From contig OZ014411.1 in NCBI GenBank assembly GCA_963965975.1, forward strand, positions 14,028,501-14,092,500: a stretch of 64,000 nucleotides of DNA. The letters are read 5' to 3'. Position numbers and translations under genes: made by a program. Below, piece by piece: positions 22,326 to 36,837 of the stretch; position 1 is the first letter of the stretch, and every line of letters starts with the position of its first letter. Source of the stretch: Xestospongia bergquistia. Taxonomy: Eukaryota; Porifera; Demospongiae; Haplosclerida; Petrosiidae. Under the pieces are notes generated by a model. That model searched no databases, was not told where the DNA came from, and saw only the letters and a list, made by a program, of their open reading frames with translations.

Positions 22326-22970
22326 GATAACAATGATTTTGAAACAGATTTTGGTATAATACAATGTCTCCAGACACTGTTGTCCTTGATATGAAGATGG
22401 AGGACTTAAGGGTAAAATTTATCTGCTAGTTAATTTAAAGGGCATTTAAAAAAGTTTGTATATGTGTTCTGTTTCCTTAATAATTCATAATAGGTTTTGT
22501 GTTCATATGTTGAAAGTGAAGATAATGTTTGTTATTGTAAGCATAATGTTTTGTTATGACAAGACCTCTGATGCATATAATGGAAGCATGAGTTATATAC
22601 TACATATGTGTCTAAACTGACATGGCTATATTATTGTTTTTGTATAAGATTGTTTTTCTTACAACATTGAAGGCAGTGTCTATGTACATATAACTCTATA
22701 ATATTATATGTATAGTGTGACTGTGATAATGTCATTATTTTATAGGTTCTTCTTTCTAATGTTACCCATCATTTGAGTAAAGTGGTTGCTACACAACAGT
22801 TTTTCAGAGCACGCGAGGCAAGGCATCGTTATACTTTAGAGAGCAATAACGCACGTGTCCTTTTTTGGTCAATAACATACTGTCTGGTTGTAATAACAGT
22901 GGGTGTGGTCCAAGTAGTAGTACTGAGAAATCTTTTTCGTACTCGATGTCAGGACAAGATTACAACATGA
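22326..22970 (+). pseudogene. TMED exons 3-4, unit 2 copy, without the 5' exons
   Basis: Exon 3 (22326-22410) reads GGTATAATACAATG where the parent has GGTACTAATACAATG, a 1-nt loss that breaks frame. Exon 4 (22746-22970) is intact, including the stalk and membrane segment. There is no signal peptide or GOLD exon upstream, so it cannot encode a p24 protein on its own. Confidence 0.85.
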
Positions 22971-23780
22971 AATGTGTTTGATACTTTATTTAATTTTGGT
23001 TCATGGCATCAATTTTTGTTTCATTTTTTTGGTTATGTAAAATTCATAGTTTGAAGATTTTACTATCATGAGAATAATGATAAGAACAATGATAATTCTG
23101 AGGCAGAAGTATGAAGTACTAGCTAAATATCAATAATGTATTCACACAGGAACTATTTACACTAATTGGTCAGTGAATAGTAAATATGTCAGTTTATATA
23201 ACCATACAGGCTCATGAGTATAAGGTAAATTCATAAATGTTACTGCATGTACTATGAATAAATATATTTTGTATAATTAAGTATTGTATATTTATTAGAA
23301 TACACACCTGTGTAAATGGACTATATATGGTGTGTATTCAGTTTGTTTAGAAACAGGTTCCTTGAAATCACACCATGTAGTTTAAATTATACTCACTTAT
23401 AGGTTGGGCTAACAGAAAGAATCCACCTGCTAAACTTCCTGGAAGCTGTGATACATGGAATGTGGCTTGTAAGCACTTGGTGATTTCTTGAAGGCTACAT
23501 ACACCCAAGAAAGTGTCCAGGTAAGAGAGAATTGTATGTTCAATAATACCAAGAAACTAATAGTATTAATAAGAATCATGTGTTAGGAGTATTAGTAGGA
23601 AATATGAATGCTATTAAGTTGTTATTGAATTAGTGTGAATTACTCGTGAATTCTATTATGAGTAAAGTATTCGAAGTAGAATCATTTAGAGTTTGTAGTT
23701 GCTTGTTGTGAGTGATAGTCTTACTATCATTTTAGGCTGTACGGAAGAGTAAGTATTAAATCACTCTTATAACTATAAGT

Positions 23781-23786
23781 CACGTG
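23781..23786. promoter_or_regulatory. CACGTG E-box before TRANK1-like copy 2
   Basis: Conserved GTCACGTGA, 30 bp upstream of the proposed start at 23816. Confidence 0.35.
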
Positions 23787-23815
23787 AGCACTACTGACTA
23801 TGAATACAACATCAG

Positions 23816-26800
23816 ATGAAACCATTAAAGTTAGTAACTGTCCAGAGAATAAACAATTTGATCTTAATTGTTTAATTAGAACATTTTGTATATTGCAAAA
23901 TGTTGTAAAGAATGGGGTCTACTATTGAAACAATGGAATATCAATGACATTGCTCAAAAATTATTGGAAGAGGCAGTGACAAAGTTCTGTTTACTATACT
24001 CATACTTTCCAGACACTTTAGTTGGCAAAAGAATAAATGCTCTCATTGAAGCTATTGATGTTGCTGTTGAGTATGGTGAGTTATTTTGGATTTCCAACCA
24101 CATCACAATGCTATTTATTTATTATAGAATGCACTTTTCTTCTTCCTGTAATATCTCCGGGGGTCACAGCTGAACTGTTGGTAACTGTGTTAACAGTTTT
24201 CCCATATCTATACACAAAAGAGAAAGTGCTACAGTATCTTATTACTAAAGTTCAGTCTCCATTAGAGTTACTATGTGATCAGAAAGTATCTTTGCCTGCT
24301 GTATACAGAGTTCTTCTTTGCAAGACTGGTTTACATACTACATCCGATTTGTTGAAAAAATTTATTATATCATTTGAAGATGAACATATTGAAACATTTT
24401 TGATTTTATTTAAATGTCGACAGTCAGTATCTTGTGAGACACTGGTCAAGTTTGCAGTTGAGAACAGTAAACCACAAATTGCATCTATCATTATGTGCAA
24501 ACTGAAATCAGAAAAGTGTTATTACTTTTTGAAGAAAGTAGTGAGGCAGTTTAATGATAAGCTAATGGCAACATTTGTGTTGGAATGTAGTCCAAAGATG
24601 AGAAGAGATTTGATCAAAATTGTTCTTTTTTCTAATGAGGAATTCAAGAAGCGAAAAGATATCATAAGCATGATTTTAAAATCAGGTCCAATTGATACAG
24701 ATGATCCAATAGATTTTGTAGATGTTTTACGGCAATCTATGGAATTTCTTCTTTTTGATCCTAACATCTTGGGAACTTTGTTTAAAATTGGCTTTAGCTT
24801 TGGAAAATCTTCTAAGGGTTTGACAAAGTTGATTCTGAAGAAACGAGATCGACTAGAAAAACGTATTTCTATATTGTGTATTCTACTTGAGAATAAAGTA
24901 GATATTGATGATTTGTCTATTGCTTATAGCTCTAATCAACCTGATAAACCAGGTACTCCTCTTCATGCAGCCATAGAATTGGCTGTTGAAACTGGTTAGT
25001 TTAATTAGTTAGTTACAATAACAATAAATTACTTCTAATTATTTCTGTAGGCAACACTCATATTGTATCCCTTGTTTGTAAGCTTCAAAATGATGATAGC
25101 TCAGTTTGTGATGCATCAGGTGCTTCCCCTCTTCATTTTATTGCCAAACAAAGTTTGAATAATGTCACTGTGGAAATATGCCGTATTATTTGTACAGAAA
25201 CCAGCATTAACCCATTATTAAAAGATAACAAGGGAAAAACTGCTCTAGATTACTGCTGTAGCTCAAATGATGAACGAGTGCAAATTCTCAAGGAGGCAGA
25301 GAAGTCTTATGATGTTGTAAACACTTCATTACCAATGTTGGATACAGTTCATTCATTAGTACAAAGTCCTGAAAAAGTCCATGGTCATGAAAACAGTATT
25401 GAAATTGTAGCACAGGTTGGTACAACAAGTGAACACAATACTAGTGATGCTGTAGCTACAAGAGACGCTAACATTCATCTAGAAAGTGTACAGAAGTCTT
25501 ATTCACTGGAAGACTTACCTGATTTACATAATCTCCTAGCTGATATTTTAAATCAAGATAGTCTGTACTTCTCATTTAAAAAGACTTCATTTGTCTTTTA
25601 GCGATCATAATGATCAAGAAGAAGAAAACACTGTGTTAGATGACAGGGATACAGAAGTACCAGAAATCAACAAAACAATTGCTGATCAATATGATGTGTT
25701 TTATTCACCACTAGCAAAAAAATTTCTCCAGTCTGCTAATAAACTTGTTCAAAAACTCTAAAAATTATTGAAAGGCTTGCATGTGGAGAGTCACCTCATA
25801 ACTTGTCAAAAAAATTAGTGGGACCAAAAGAAAGTATTTATGAAGCCAAACTTGATGAAGCCAAAAGAATTCTTTGGTGTAAAGTTATTACATACTCTCC
25901 ATTGAAGAAACGTCACTGCAGAGTTATCATCATTTTAGACATTGTTCTTGATCACAACAAAATTTCAAAAGCTGCTCAAAATGCTGATAAATGGATTCAA
26001 CAAGGCAGAATAGAAGGAGGCACTTATTCTGTGAAGCTTACAGCAAAAGGCTGTAAAGGAAGCCCATCCTACTATGAGCTTATTCCTGAAAACTTAGAAG
26101 ACCCTCAAGCAAAAGAAGTACCATATATGATGAGAGATGAATATGGAGCTGTTCCTATGTATTCCTTACCTGAATATGTATTAAAGAGTATACATAAAAT
26201 GCCAAAAGAAGGTATTAAACGTTTTGGATTACCTCTTCGTCCGTCTCATGAAGAACATGAAATAATTGATTTGCTTATTGAAGAAAAAAATATAGTGAAT
26301 ATGTCATATCATGTAAAAACACTATTAGTTGTTGGTAGAAGTGGAACTGGTAAGACCACATGTTGTCTTATGCGTCTTTGGGAGGAGTTCCTACACTATT
26401 GGGAAATCATTAATGATCACAAGCACCCAATTATTCCTCAAGTAACAATCACTTCTAAAGTACATCAAGAGACTGACCATAGTGAAGAAGCAAAACCATC
26501 TACACAGCCTGGGGGTCCAATTGAAGAACCAGTTTTATTACAAGATAAATGCAGCAGAGATTCTGGAGTTGCCACCATTGCTTTAGAAGAGATAGTCCCT
26601 ATAACTGAGTCCTCTAATGAGTTATGTAATCACATTCATCAAGTGTTTGCAACCAAGAATCCATATTTGACTCAAGAAGTAAAACGTAGATTCTATGATT
26701 TGGTATCCGGACATGACAAGTTGCAAGATCATTTGTCCTATGAGTCTAAACCACTCCCACTTTCCCTTAAAGATGTAGATGAACTTCATTATCCTCTTTT

Positions 26801-29800
26801 CATTACATCCAGAGAACTTCTCATTTTAATTGATGGCACTTTAGATGGTGAGAAGTTTTTTCGAAGAAAGCAGGATGGGAAGTTAGTAGACAAAATTTAC
26901 AACTCAGAGTTACCTTTTGATGACATTGAATTTGGAGATGTGACATTTGAAGACGTAGATGATGAAGATGAAGATGATGATTATGACAATGATTATAATG
27001 AGAATATTGAACGTGGTGATGAACATCACGATGATACCGGTTATCAAATGATAGAAGTTACTTCATCTTACTTTAAAAAGGTCATTTGGCCTGTAATTTC
27101 AAAGGGAGATGACAAAGCCAAGTCAATCGATCCTATACTTGTTTGGCAGGAAATTAAGTCCTTCATCAAGGGTTCTGTGCAAGCATTGAAGTCAGAAGGT
27201 GGATATTTATCTCTGGTTGACTACAAGAAGGTTGGAAAGAGCAAAGCACCAAATTTCTTTGAATGGAGGGAAATAATTTATGAACTGTTTCTCAAGTATC
27301 ATAAGTATTGTCATTCACCAGTGCAGTCTGGGGAGAGATTATTTGATGAAGGTGATCTGTTATTTAATCTTCATAACCGTCTTGAAAATGGACCTGCATT
27401 CCCTTGGGTAGTCCATAATTTTTACATTGATGAAGTACAAGATTTTACAGAAGCAGAGTTGTATCTTTTGCTTAGTTGCTCCCAGTGTCCAAATGGTAAC
27501 TTTCTTTGTGGTGACTCTGCACAAAGTATAATGCGAGGGGTTTCATTTAGGTTTACAGATGTCCGCTCTCTTTTTCATGAGCTCAAAACAAACATGAAAG
27601 TTGCTATTAACATTCCCAATGAGCCATATTATCTCACAATTAATTACAGGGCACATGCTGGAATTCTTAGAGTTTCTGACAGTGTAATTGAGCTTCTGGG
27701 ACATTTCTTCAAAGAATCATTTGATGCTATATCTGAAATATCTCGAACTTGTTATGGAGATAATGTTCAAAAGCCACTCATTGTATACTATGATGATCCT
27801 GAACAGTTGCCTTATATTTTGTCTGGACATCAACATAAGATGCGAGAAATTGAATTTGGAGCTCATCAAGCCATAATTGTACCATCAGAGGAAGTCAAGA
27901 AGAAATTACCCAAATCTCTACAAGGTGCAATAGTATTAACAGTGCTTGAAGCAAAAGGTCTTGAATTCAATGATGTATTGTTGTTCAACTTCTTTTCAGG
28001 TTCAAATGTAAGTAAAAGATTATAACTAGATACTATACTGGCATTTCAAATAATTAATTACTCATAATCTAAATATTGTTAATTATTGTTAATTATTTTT
28101 TTCTTATAATAGGTTTCCCAAAAGAGCTGGGAACTAATTAGTGCTTACACATTTGTCGAAATTATGAATTCTTCTGAAAAAATAAGAAAAAAGTATGAGT
28201 GTGATCTTCAAAGATTCAATGAAAGTGAAAATAAAGAGCTAAATACTGAATTAAAATATTTATATACTGCCATCACTCGAGCAAAACGAAATTTATGGAT
28301 TTGTGATCAAGGCAGTTCAAGTAGTACTGGCCAGATACATCCTATGTACAATTTCTGGTTGACCCAGTCTCTTGTCAAAGAGGTTACACTAGAAGACTCT
28401 GGTGAGTCATTTCAATCAAATGCTAGTACACCAGAAGATTGGAAGAAAGCAGGAGATTATCTTTTAGCTAAACATTTATGGGAACAGGCTGAAAAATGTT
28501 ACAGAAAAGCTAACTCAGATGCTCGTGTCAATGAAGTACATGCCTATGTTGAACTAGGCAAGAAAAATTATAAGGAGGCAGCAAGATATTTTCTGATAGC
28601 TGATAAATGTGAACACGAAAGGAGACTACTAACTAAGGCAGCTGTTTGCTTAAAGGCTGGAAAACTGTACTCTGAATCAGCACAACTATTTGAAAAGCTA
28701 GGCAGAGTAAGTTTTTCTATTATGACTGACTACATGCATGACTTAACTTAGTAAATCTTAGCACTTGACATAATCTGTATGTTTTCATTCATAGTCTTTC
28801 TTTTGTTTTTTCACAGATCAAACAAGCTAGTGATGCATATCTTCATGCAAAAGATGCTGAAAATTTCATTAGAGTCTGTGAATTAAAGCAAATGTACAGC
28901 CGGGTAATCAATGGGTTGCGTTTTTGTGGGTACAAAATTAAAGCTTTAGAGAAAGCTATGGAATATGGAGATAAGCTTAACTTTAGGGGCTTTCAAATCA
29001 ATAAATTTGCTTATGAGTGTGTTAAACATTACACAACTTCTGGGGATAGAGATGCAGTAAAAGTAGCTGTTAATCATCTAGAAGATAGCTTCCTTAAAAT
29101 CAAGTATTTGGGATTAAATGGTTTCTATGAAGACATCTTACCCATACAAGTTAAGTTAAAGAATTATGAAGATGCATTTCTACTTGTTTTTCATCATGGG
29201 TTTTATAGACGTGGAATAGAAATTGCAGAAGAATGTGGAAAGAAAAAGCAACTGTTTCAATTTTTGTTGTGTCAAATTTATGCTCAATTAAAACAAGAAG
29301 AATTCACTGATGACATAACAAACACATTAACATTCATGCAGAATAACTGTAGTGACTTTCCATTTATATTAGCACAGACATTCTTGCTTCAAGGAAAGTT
29401 ACATCATGATACTGCTGCATGTCTTAAAGCAAAAGAGCTATTTGAAAAATCACTACATGAAGAATTAAAAGTGGAATCTGGCTTGCTAGAAACAGTTAAC
29501 ACTCTTTTTGAAATAGGTGGTTATGAAATGTCTCCAAATGAAGTGTTAGATTACTGTTTAATAGCAGTGAGATTATCAAAAGCTTTTGCCAAAACATCTC
29601 AGAATTTAACAGATAATGAAAATAGCCAAATTAGCCACTGCTTCCATTTAAATCAGATACAAAAATTAATTAATGGTCTTTATTTACTTCCACCTTACCA
29701 AGCTTATTGGCTTAAACATCCATCATTTAAATTGTCCACAAAACTAACTGAAAAGGAATTATATATACATTGTAAAAAACACTTTTCTCAATATTGCATA

Positions 29801-31915
29801 GAATGGCTGGAATCCAGTGAAGCCATATCTAAAACATTGTCAAAGTTTATTCTTCATAAACAAGTGCTGCAACAAGGTTTAATTCCATGGAGTGCACGGA
29901 AGCGTTTTACTCATTATCTTGAGACACTTAGCATTATTGTAGAACTAAATGAGAGTCTAGGCTGTTATCCTGAATCTAGGGCAATTTTAGTTAATCTTTT
30001 CTCTCCACTGAGTGTCATTCACAATCATGCTTGGAAGAAACATCATCTTCTTTCACTTCAAAATCTGACTGCTATTAATGACATGTTGAAGATGGAATGT
30101 ACTAGTATGCTCCAGAATCCAGCAACAGTAGTGTCTCTTGATGAGTTGATGAAACTGTGGAGACTATGTTTGATAGCTTACAGCAACACCAAAGCTTTAT
30201 ATGCACGACTATCATCTTCATTTCCATCACCACATTTTGTGACTGGTATAAATAGTAGAAATCCACGTCACATTTTTTACTATTGGATTAGATCTTGTGA
30301 TGGAATTGCTTTTGAAGGTAATGTCTTGAAAGCTATAGAAATGGTTTATAAGAAGATGCTTACATCAGTAGCCTTTTCAGAGAAAGTACGAGATACTATT
30401 TCTGATGATAATCTTCTGTATATTGTTATTGTTCAGAGTACTGCCTTATTATATCTTGCTTCTCTTGCATGGAAGAAAATGTTCTTTATCCCTAAAATAT
30501 TTATACATGTCATATTCACTTTTGATTTATTGAACAATCAAGGTAAACCTTTTTCTCTTATAAAGGCATGTGTAGAAGAAGCTCAACAGAATAAAATTGA
30601 TTTATCTAGATTAGGTCGCTATGCTTTACATCTTTTACAGCAAATTTTGAATTTTTTACTTGGGCAACTTAACAGTGATTGTAAGATTTTGGATCGGGCA
30701 GTAAACAATGATAATGAAATAGTATCAATGTATTACATTGTTTTAATCTTAACAGCAACTGCAAACCTTTACATAGCTAGACCTAACCTTGAAAACGAGC
30801 CTGTTCACAAATGTTTGGTTTTGTTACAAACCAAAATGGACAGTTTACAGAGACATACAAGAAAACCAAATTACGTCAACTATGTCTATGGTACACTCAC
30901 TTCAATTTCACATGTTCCACAATTGTTTGTAATGTCACGCACATTATTGGAAAGAGTGAAAAACTCAGAAATGTGCCAAATTTTTCCATCTCATGATTTG
31001 AACTATTTGTATGTTCAACAACTTGACGATGTACGCATGTTGCCAAACATTCCATTAAAACCAGTACAAGTGGATTATAATTTGTTTAAAACATCTCAAA
31101 TTGTATTAATGGAGAAGAAAGAAGGAGAACAAGAAGGAAAAGTGGAAAGAGGAGAACATCTAGAAAAAGAAGGACAAAGAGAAGAAGACAAAAAGGATGA
31201 AAATGAAGGACATGCAAGAGGAAGAGAAGCAGAAGATGAACCACAAGAAGGTGGACATGAAGAAGAAGAAGAAGACGAAGAAACAGTTGTATATCCTCCA
31301 CAAATTAATGAAGGAAATGACATTCTAGTGAAATTGAAAGAGAACAAGATTGAAAACAATTTCTGTTGGATATGTAAAGTTAGTATTTCAAGCAAAATAA
31401 GTGGAAAGGCTGAGACACAAACTGCTCAAAGTGATTTTGAACGGCAAGATAGCAGCAATGAAAGCGAATATGATAATCACATCAATAGTTCAGAACACAA
31501 AGAAAAAAGAGATCAATATGAACGCTTCAAGAAACGTGAACAAATATGTTCTAATCTCAAATGGAAGGCAGTAAATTTGATTGAAGATTTAAAAAAGCTG
31601 CCCTCACTGTCACCTGATGATGATAGTCTAATAACAGCCTGTGAGATACAATTAACCACTCTACATCAAGAGGTTGATTCTATAGTCACAAGTGGGTTTA
31701 CTTGGCTTAAAATGTCGATAAAGTTGACTTATCAATGTCAAAAATTTAACGAAGTTTTTCAGAAGTTACGAGGAATTACTAGCAGTCAAGATGAAAGAGA
31801 AGAAACATTTGATCTACCTGAAATGGAAGATTTCACTGAAGAAGAATACGCATACATTGATGAAATTCTTCCTGATACCAAACTAAGAAAAAAACAGAGA
31901 AACAAAAACAAGTAG
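23816..31915 (+). pseudogene. TRANK1-like: TRANK1-like copy 2, two compensating frame lesions with a stop between
   Basis: Collinear exons: 23816-23833, 23880-24075, 24128-24994, 25051-28007, 28113-28706, 28817-31915. All splice sites are kept. An A-run of five (25578-25582) replaces seven in copy 1, which creates a stop at 25599-25601. A lost C near 25750 then restores the frame, so about 170 nt are out of frame and the rest (RelE-like segment, Walker A, DEVQD, motif VI, TPR, tail) is open and nearly identical to copy 1. Exon 3 is 63 nt shorter than in copy 1. It is either a very young pseudogene, two separate products (about 540 and 2000 residues), or an assembly error in a homopolymer. Confidence 0.75.
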
Positions 31916-33977
31916 ATATTATATTTATTAATTAGTAGAATTATAAATTTAAATAAATTGAATAATTCATATTTTTTTAGTTTATACAAACATTTATATG
32001 TAGCTTATCTACACAATTTGCTTCAATTCTTTTCATCTAGATAGTTAAGAAATTTGTCTTAGTTATCAATTAAACCTATATTTTACTTCCTTGTTTGATT
32101 TTAAAAACAACAACAATAGCTGCAAACTATTATGTACATAGAACCTTTGAAAGTGACAATTAGCCATTCCATTACAGATTTTTGGTTTGTTACATAAGAA
32201 GGACATAATGTGCCAAAAATGTAAATAATTCTACTATGTCTCAGTATTATGTACTTCATGTTCAATTATTTTTTATTGAATAGACTTTACTGGGAAAAGT
32301 TAAAAATAAGGAAATGTTTTCAATTTGTACTTTTTTGAAATTTGATGTATCTAATACTATAAATAAAATATTTGTGGTATCATGTCAATGTGAAAGGCAA
32401 ATGGCTGTTGTGTGCTTTAGAGAAAAATTGTGTTTATGTTTAAATTACACTGTAATACAGTGATATTTTGTTTATGTTATATTATTTAGTGGAGTAGGAA
32501 AAAGAGGAGCAAGCCCTACCCTTCCAATAATTATACAATAGATGCACATACTATATAGTGGATATACGGGACTTAAGTTTGTAACTCATCTATTAGTTGA
32601 ATGCTAATTAAAGGCCGAGCACTAATGATGTCTTGGCGGTAATTGCTCATTAATAAATCAGTTTTGCATTCACATGTTGAAAGTGAAGACAATATATTGT
32701 TTATTTTTGTAAGCATACATGTGATGCTATGTTCTGTTCATGTTTACAAGACATCACTCGCTTTTTTGTATGAAGGAGACATGCTAAAATTGACTTTTAT
32801 GCTATATGCGTATACAAGTGTGTGTAATGTGTATAATGTTGTTTCTAAATATTTGATTTTATATTTATAATGTTACATTCTGTTCATGTTTACAAGACAT
32901 CATCCATTTTTTACATATGAAGAAAGCACAAAAAAGTTGACGTTTATATACATGTGTCCTTACTGATGTGTGTATACTATTGTTTTACTTTACTATTGTT
33001 TTGAGTCAGTGTACATTTAACTCCATAACATTGCATGACAATATTACATGTACATGTATACCAGTATTATCTATGTTACAAAAGTAGATATGTGTTAAAC
33101 TAGTCTCTCTCTCTCTCTCTCTAACATATATAGCAGTATTACCCTGTGTTACAAATGTTAGATCTGTGTGTCTAATGATAATGTGTGCAATCCTAACTCT
33201 CATCTTTGTGTTGACTATTATATAAGACCTTATTGATATTATCCAAGTTTATGTTGCTATAAGTTGTGGCACTCAAGAAAATGTTGTGTCATGTCAAGGG
33301 TTACCTCATGATCATCATAATACTAACATTTACACCATAATTTATTGATGTTTGTATGACATCTCTATAACCTGTCATAGCAGCATGTATATGTCTCAAG
33401 GCATACCAACCTTCCTGAAATTATGATAATAATTAATGACATGAAATGGTATATACTTTATCTAAAGGTTAAATGGGTATAAACTAAAGACTTTTTATAT
33501 GATTAATACATATTGCTATTTATAATTGATGATATGAACTTTCTAATTTTCTTTTATGGGTCATTCTTCATTATAGTATGTGTCAGTTGATGCCAGCACG
33601 TCAGTTGATGTGGCTAATATTACATCTTCCCATGGTCTGGAGAAAGTCTTTCTCATATCTTGGATGATGGTTCTGAACAGCATGTTAGTTGTTACAGGCT
33701 CTACTGGTACAAGAGTAAGGTTAAGTGTAAAAATTAAATGAGCAGATGTTGGGATTGACTTCTACTTGCATTGTCATTGTAATAGCCTTTCCTTCCTTAC
33801 TGATAATTAACTAGCAATATGGAAACAAAAATGACTTCCTTAAATGTGACAGAAAGAGGAAAGTATTAATAGGTAAGATTGCTAGTATATTATGGTCACC
33901 TTAATGAACTAACTAATTACATATGAGGTTACTACTGTCATTATTAAGATATTTTCTGCCATAATGTATACTGTTGT

Positions 33978-34084
33978 AGTTTTGTCCTCATCTTGTCTTC
34001 CACATTTGTCAGGAATGTGGACTTGGTTTGCCAGGCTGTCTTTTGCCCAAGTAGGAGTGACAGGATGAGGACAAGACTAATACT
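33978..34084 (+). ncRNA. Second copy of the candidate three-way-junction element
   Basis: It differs from 21065-21171 by A-to-T in the terminal outer stem (AGTTTT) and T-to-C in the loop of the second hairpin. The long outer stem and both inner hairpins are unchanged. Confidence 0.4.
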
Positions 34085-34390
34085 GTCGATACACTGTAAA
34101 CATATAAGAAATTCTACATATTACTTAATAGGTACAGTAAGTTGAACTAAGAAATAACTGGTTATCAGAAATGATTAACATAACTCATATTTATATCTCC
34201 AGGTCAGAGAGGCATACATAACAATGTTCACAATCCATCATATAATGTAAGTAGACATTAGATGATTCAACCTATATAATTAAAATTAGTAGTGGAGACA
34301 TTAACATTACAGAGGAAACCACATAAGGTGATAAAAAAGATTTTGACCATATTTGGTCATACCTATGGTTGCAACAAAATACTGTATTGC

Positions 34391-34505
34391 ACTATTGTAC
34401 TACTACTGTACTACAATATTGTGGCTATTGTATTATTGTACTACAATATTGTGGCTATTGTATTATTGTACTACAATATTGTGGCTATTGTGCTATTGTA
34501 TTATA
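34391..34505. repeat. 30-bp minisatellite, about three units
   Basis: Same unit as at 21478-21650 with two fewer repeats. Confidence 0.9.
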
Positions 34506-34827
34506 CAATACCCTAAACTTTACAGAAAAATAGTATTTATAATAAACAACACAAGGTAATCTCCAATCATGAATTATATTATACTAAAGACACAAACACA
34601 GCAATTTAATGTTATCACTAATGACCAACAACCTGTAGGGTTTTCTTCAAGCAAACCTTCTGGGTGCGATATTTTGACAGTGGTCTCTAACTACACCACA
34701 TAATGCAATTATAATGTTATCGATTCACACCCTAACATTAAGTCTTCTGTGAAGTTTACACTATCAATATCATTAAATGTATTTAGTGCTCAGACAATGT
34801 ATAAATAAATACTTGGAATGAAATTGA

Positions 34828-35185
34828 TAGTGTACACTACCTGTACTTTTACATGGTACACTACCTGTAAATATATATGGTACACTACCTGTACTTTGAC
34901 ATGGTACACTACCTGTACTTTGACATGGTACACTACCAGTAATGTTATATGGTACACTACCTGTAATGTTACATGGTACACTACCAGTAATGTTATATGG
35001 TACACTACCTGTAATGTTACATGGTACACTACCAGTAATTTTACATGGTACACTACCAGTAATTTTATATGGTACACTACCTGTAATGTTACATGGTACA
35101 CTACCTGTAATGTTACATGGTACTTTACCTGTAATTTTACATGGTACACTACCTTTAATTTTTTTTATTGGTAAGCTACCTGTAA
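34828..35185. repeat. 24-bp minisatellite at the unit 2/unit 3 junction
   Basis: About fourteen units of the same satellite as at 8829 and 21908, with alternating ACATGG/ATATGG and CTG/CAG variants. Confidence 0.92.
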
Positions 35186-35362
35186 TTTTGCCTAAAGTAA
35201 TATTTATGGTATCATGTCTATATGTATTGTATTGAAAGATGAATGATTATTGTATTCCTAAGTGGAAATCATGTTTTTGTTTAGACTATACTGTAGGGAC
35301 AATGATGCTTTGTCCTTTTTTAATTGATATGTAATATCTTTATTGTTCTTTATTTCTTGTAG

Positions 35363-36008
35363 AGAACAATGATTTTGAAACAGATTTTGGTATAATACAA
35401 TGTCTCCAGACACTGTTGTCCTTGATATGAAGTTGGAGGACTTAAGGGTAAAATTTATCTACTAGTTAATTTAAAGGGCATTAAAAAAGTTTGTATATGT
35501 GTTCTGTTTCCTTATAAATTTATAATAGGTTTTGTGTTCATATGTTGAAAGTGAAGATAATGTTTGTTGTTGTAAACTAATGTTTTGTTACAACAAGACC
35601 TCTGATGCATATGAAGGAAGCATGAGTTATATACTACATATGTGTCTAAACTGACATGACTATATTATTGTTTCTGTATAAGATTGTTTTTCTTACAATA
35701 TTGAAGGCAGTGTCTATGTACATATAACTCTATATGTATAGTGTGACTGTGATAATGTCATTATTTTATAGGTTCTACTTTCTAATGTTACCCATCATTT
35801 GAGTAAAGTGGCTGCTACACAACAGTTTTTCAGAGCACGTGAGGCAAGACATCGTTATACTTTAGAGAGGAATAACTCACGTGTCCTTTTTTTGGTCAAT
35901 AACATATTGTCTGGTTGTAATAACTGTGGGTGTGGTCCAAGTAGTAGTACTGAGAAGTCTTTTTCGTACTCGACGTCAGGACAAGATTACAACATGAAAT
36001 GTGTTTGA
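35363..36008 (+). pseudogene. TMED exons 3-4, unit 3 copy, frameshifted
   Basis: Exon 3 (35363-35447) shares the 1-nt loss with the unit 2 copy. Exon 4 (from 35772) has seven instead of six T after GTGTCC (about 35885), so the membrane segment is lost and the frame ends at 36008. Confidence 0.85.
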
Positions 36009-36802
36009 TACTTTATTTAATTTTGGTTCATGGCATCAATTTTTGTTTCATTTTTTGGTTATGTAAAATTCATAGTTTGAAGATTTTACTAATAATGATA
36101 AGAACAATGATATTTCTGAGGCAGAAGTATGAAGTACTAGCTAAATATCAATAATGTATTCATACAGGAACTATTTACACTAATTGATCAGTGAATAGTA
36201 AATATGTAAGTTTATATAACCATACAGGCTCATGAGTATAAGGTAAATTCATAAATGTTACTGCATGTACCATGAATAAACTTATGTTTGTATAATTATG
36301 TATTGTGTATTTATTAGAATACAAACCACCTGTGTAAATGGACTATATATGGTGTGTATTCAGTTTGTTTAAAAACATGTTCCTTGAAATTACACCATGT
36401 AGTTTAAATTATACTCACTTATAGGTTGGGCTAACAGAAAGAATGCACCTGCTAAACTTCCTGGAAGCTGTGATACATGGAATGTGGCTTGTAAGCACTT
36501 GGTGATTTCTTGAAGGCTACATACACCCAAGAAAGTGTCCAGGTAAGAGAGAATTGTATGTTCAATAATACCAAGAAACTAATAGTATTAATAAGAATCA
36601 TGTGTTAGGAGTATTAGTAGGAAATATGAATGCTATTAAGTACTTATTGAATTAGTGTGAATTACTCGTGAATTCTATTATGAGTAAAGTATTCGAAGTA
36701 GAATCATTTAGAGTTTGTAGTTGCTTGTTGTGAGTGATAGTCTTACTATCATTTTAGGCTGTACGGAAGAGTAAGTATTAAATCACTCTTATAACTATAA
36801 GT

Positions 36803-36808
36803 CACGTG
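36803..36808. promoter_or_regulatory. CACGTG E-box before TRANK1-like copy 3
   Basis: Conserved GTCACGTGA, 30 bp upstream of the ATG at 36838. Confidence 0.35.
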
Positions 36809-36837
36809 AGCACTACTGACTATGGATACAACATCAG

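Larger units (their letters stand above)
21908..34827. repeat. Segmental duplication unit 2 (about 12.9 kb)
   Basis: Collinear with unit 1 from minisatellite to 3' flank. The flank after copy 2 carries a roughly 62-bp segment (about 34613-34674) absent from the unit 1 flank, and fewer 30-bp minisatellite units. Confidence 0.85.
31916..34827. other. 3' flank of TRANK1-like copy 2
   Basis: A near copy of 19000-21907, including the ghost TMED intron, CT run (33107-33122), open stretch (about 33580-33720), three-way-junction element (33978-34084) and 30-bp minisatellite (34391-34505). Confidence 0.7.
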
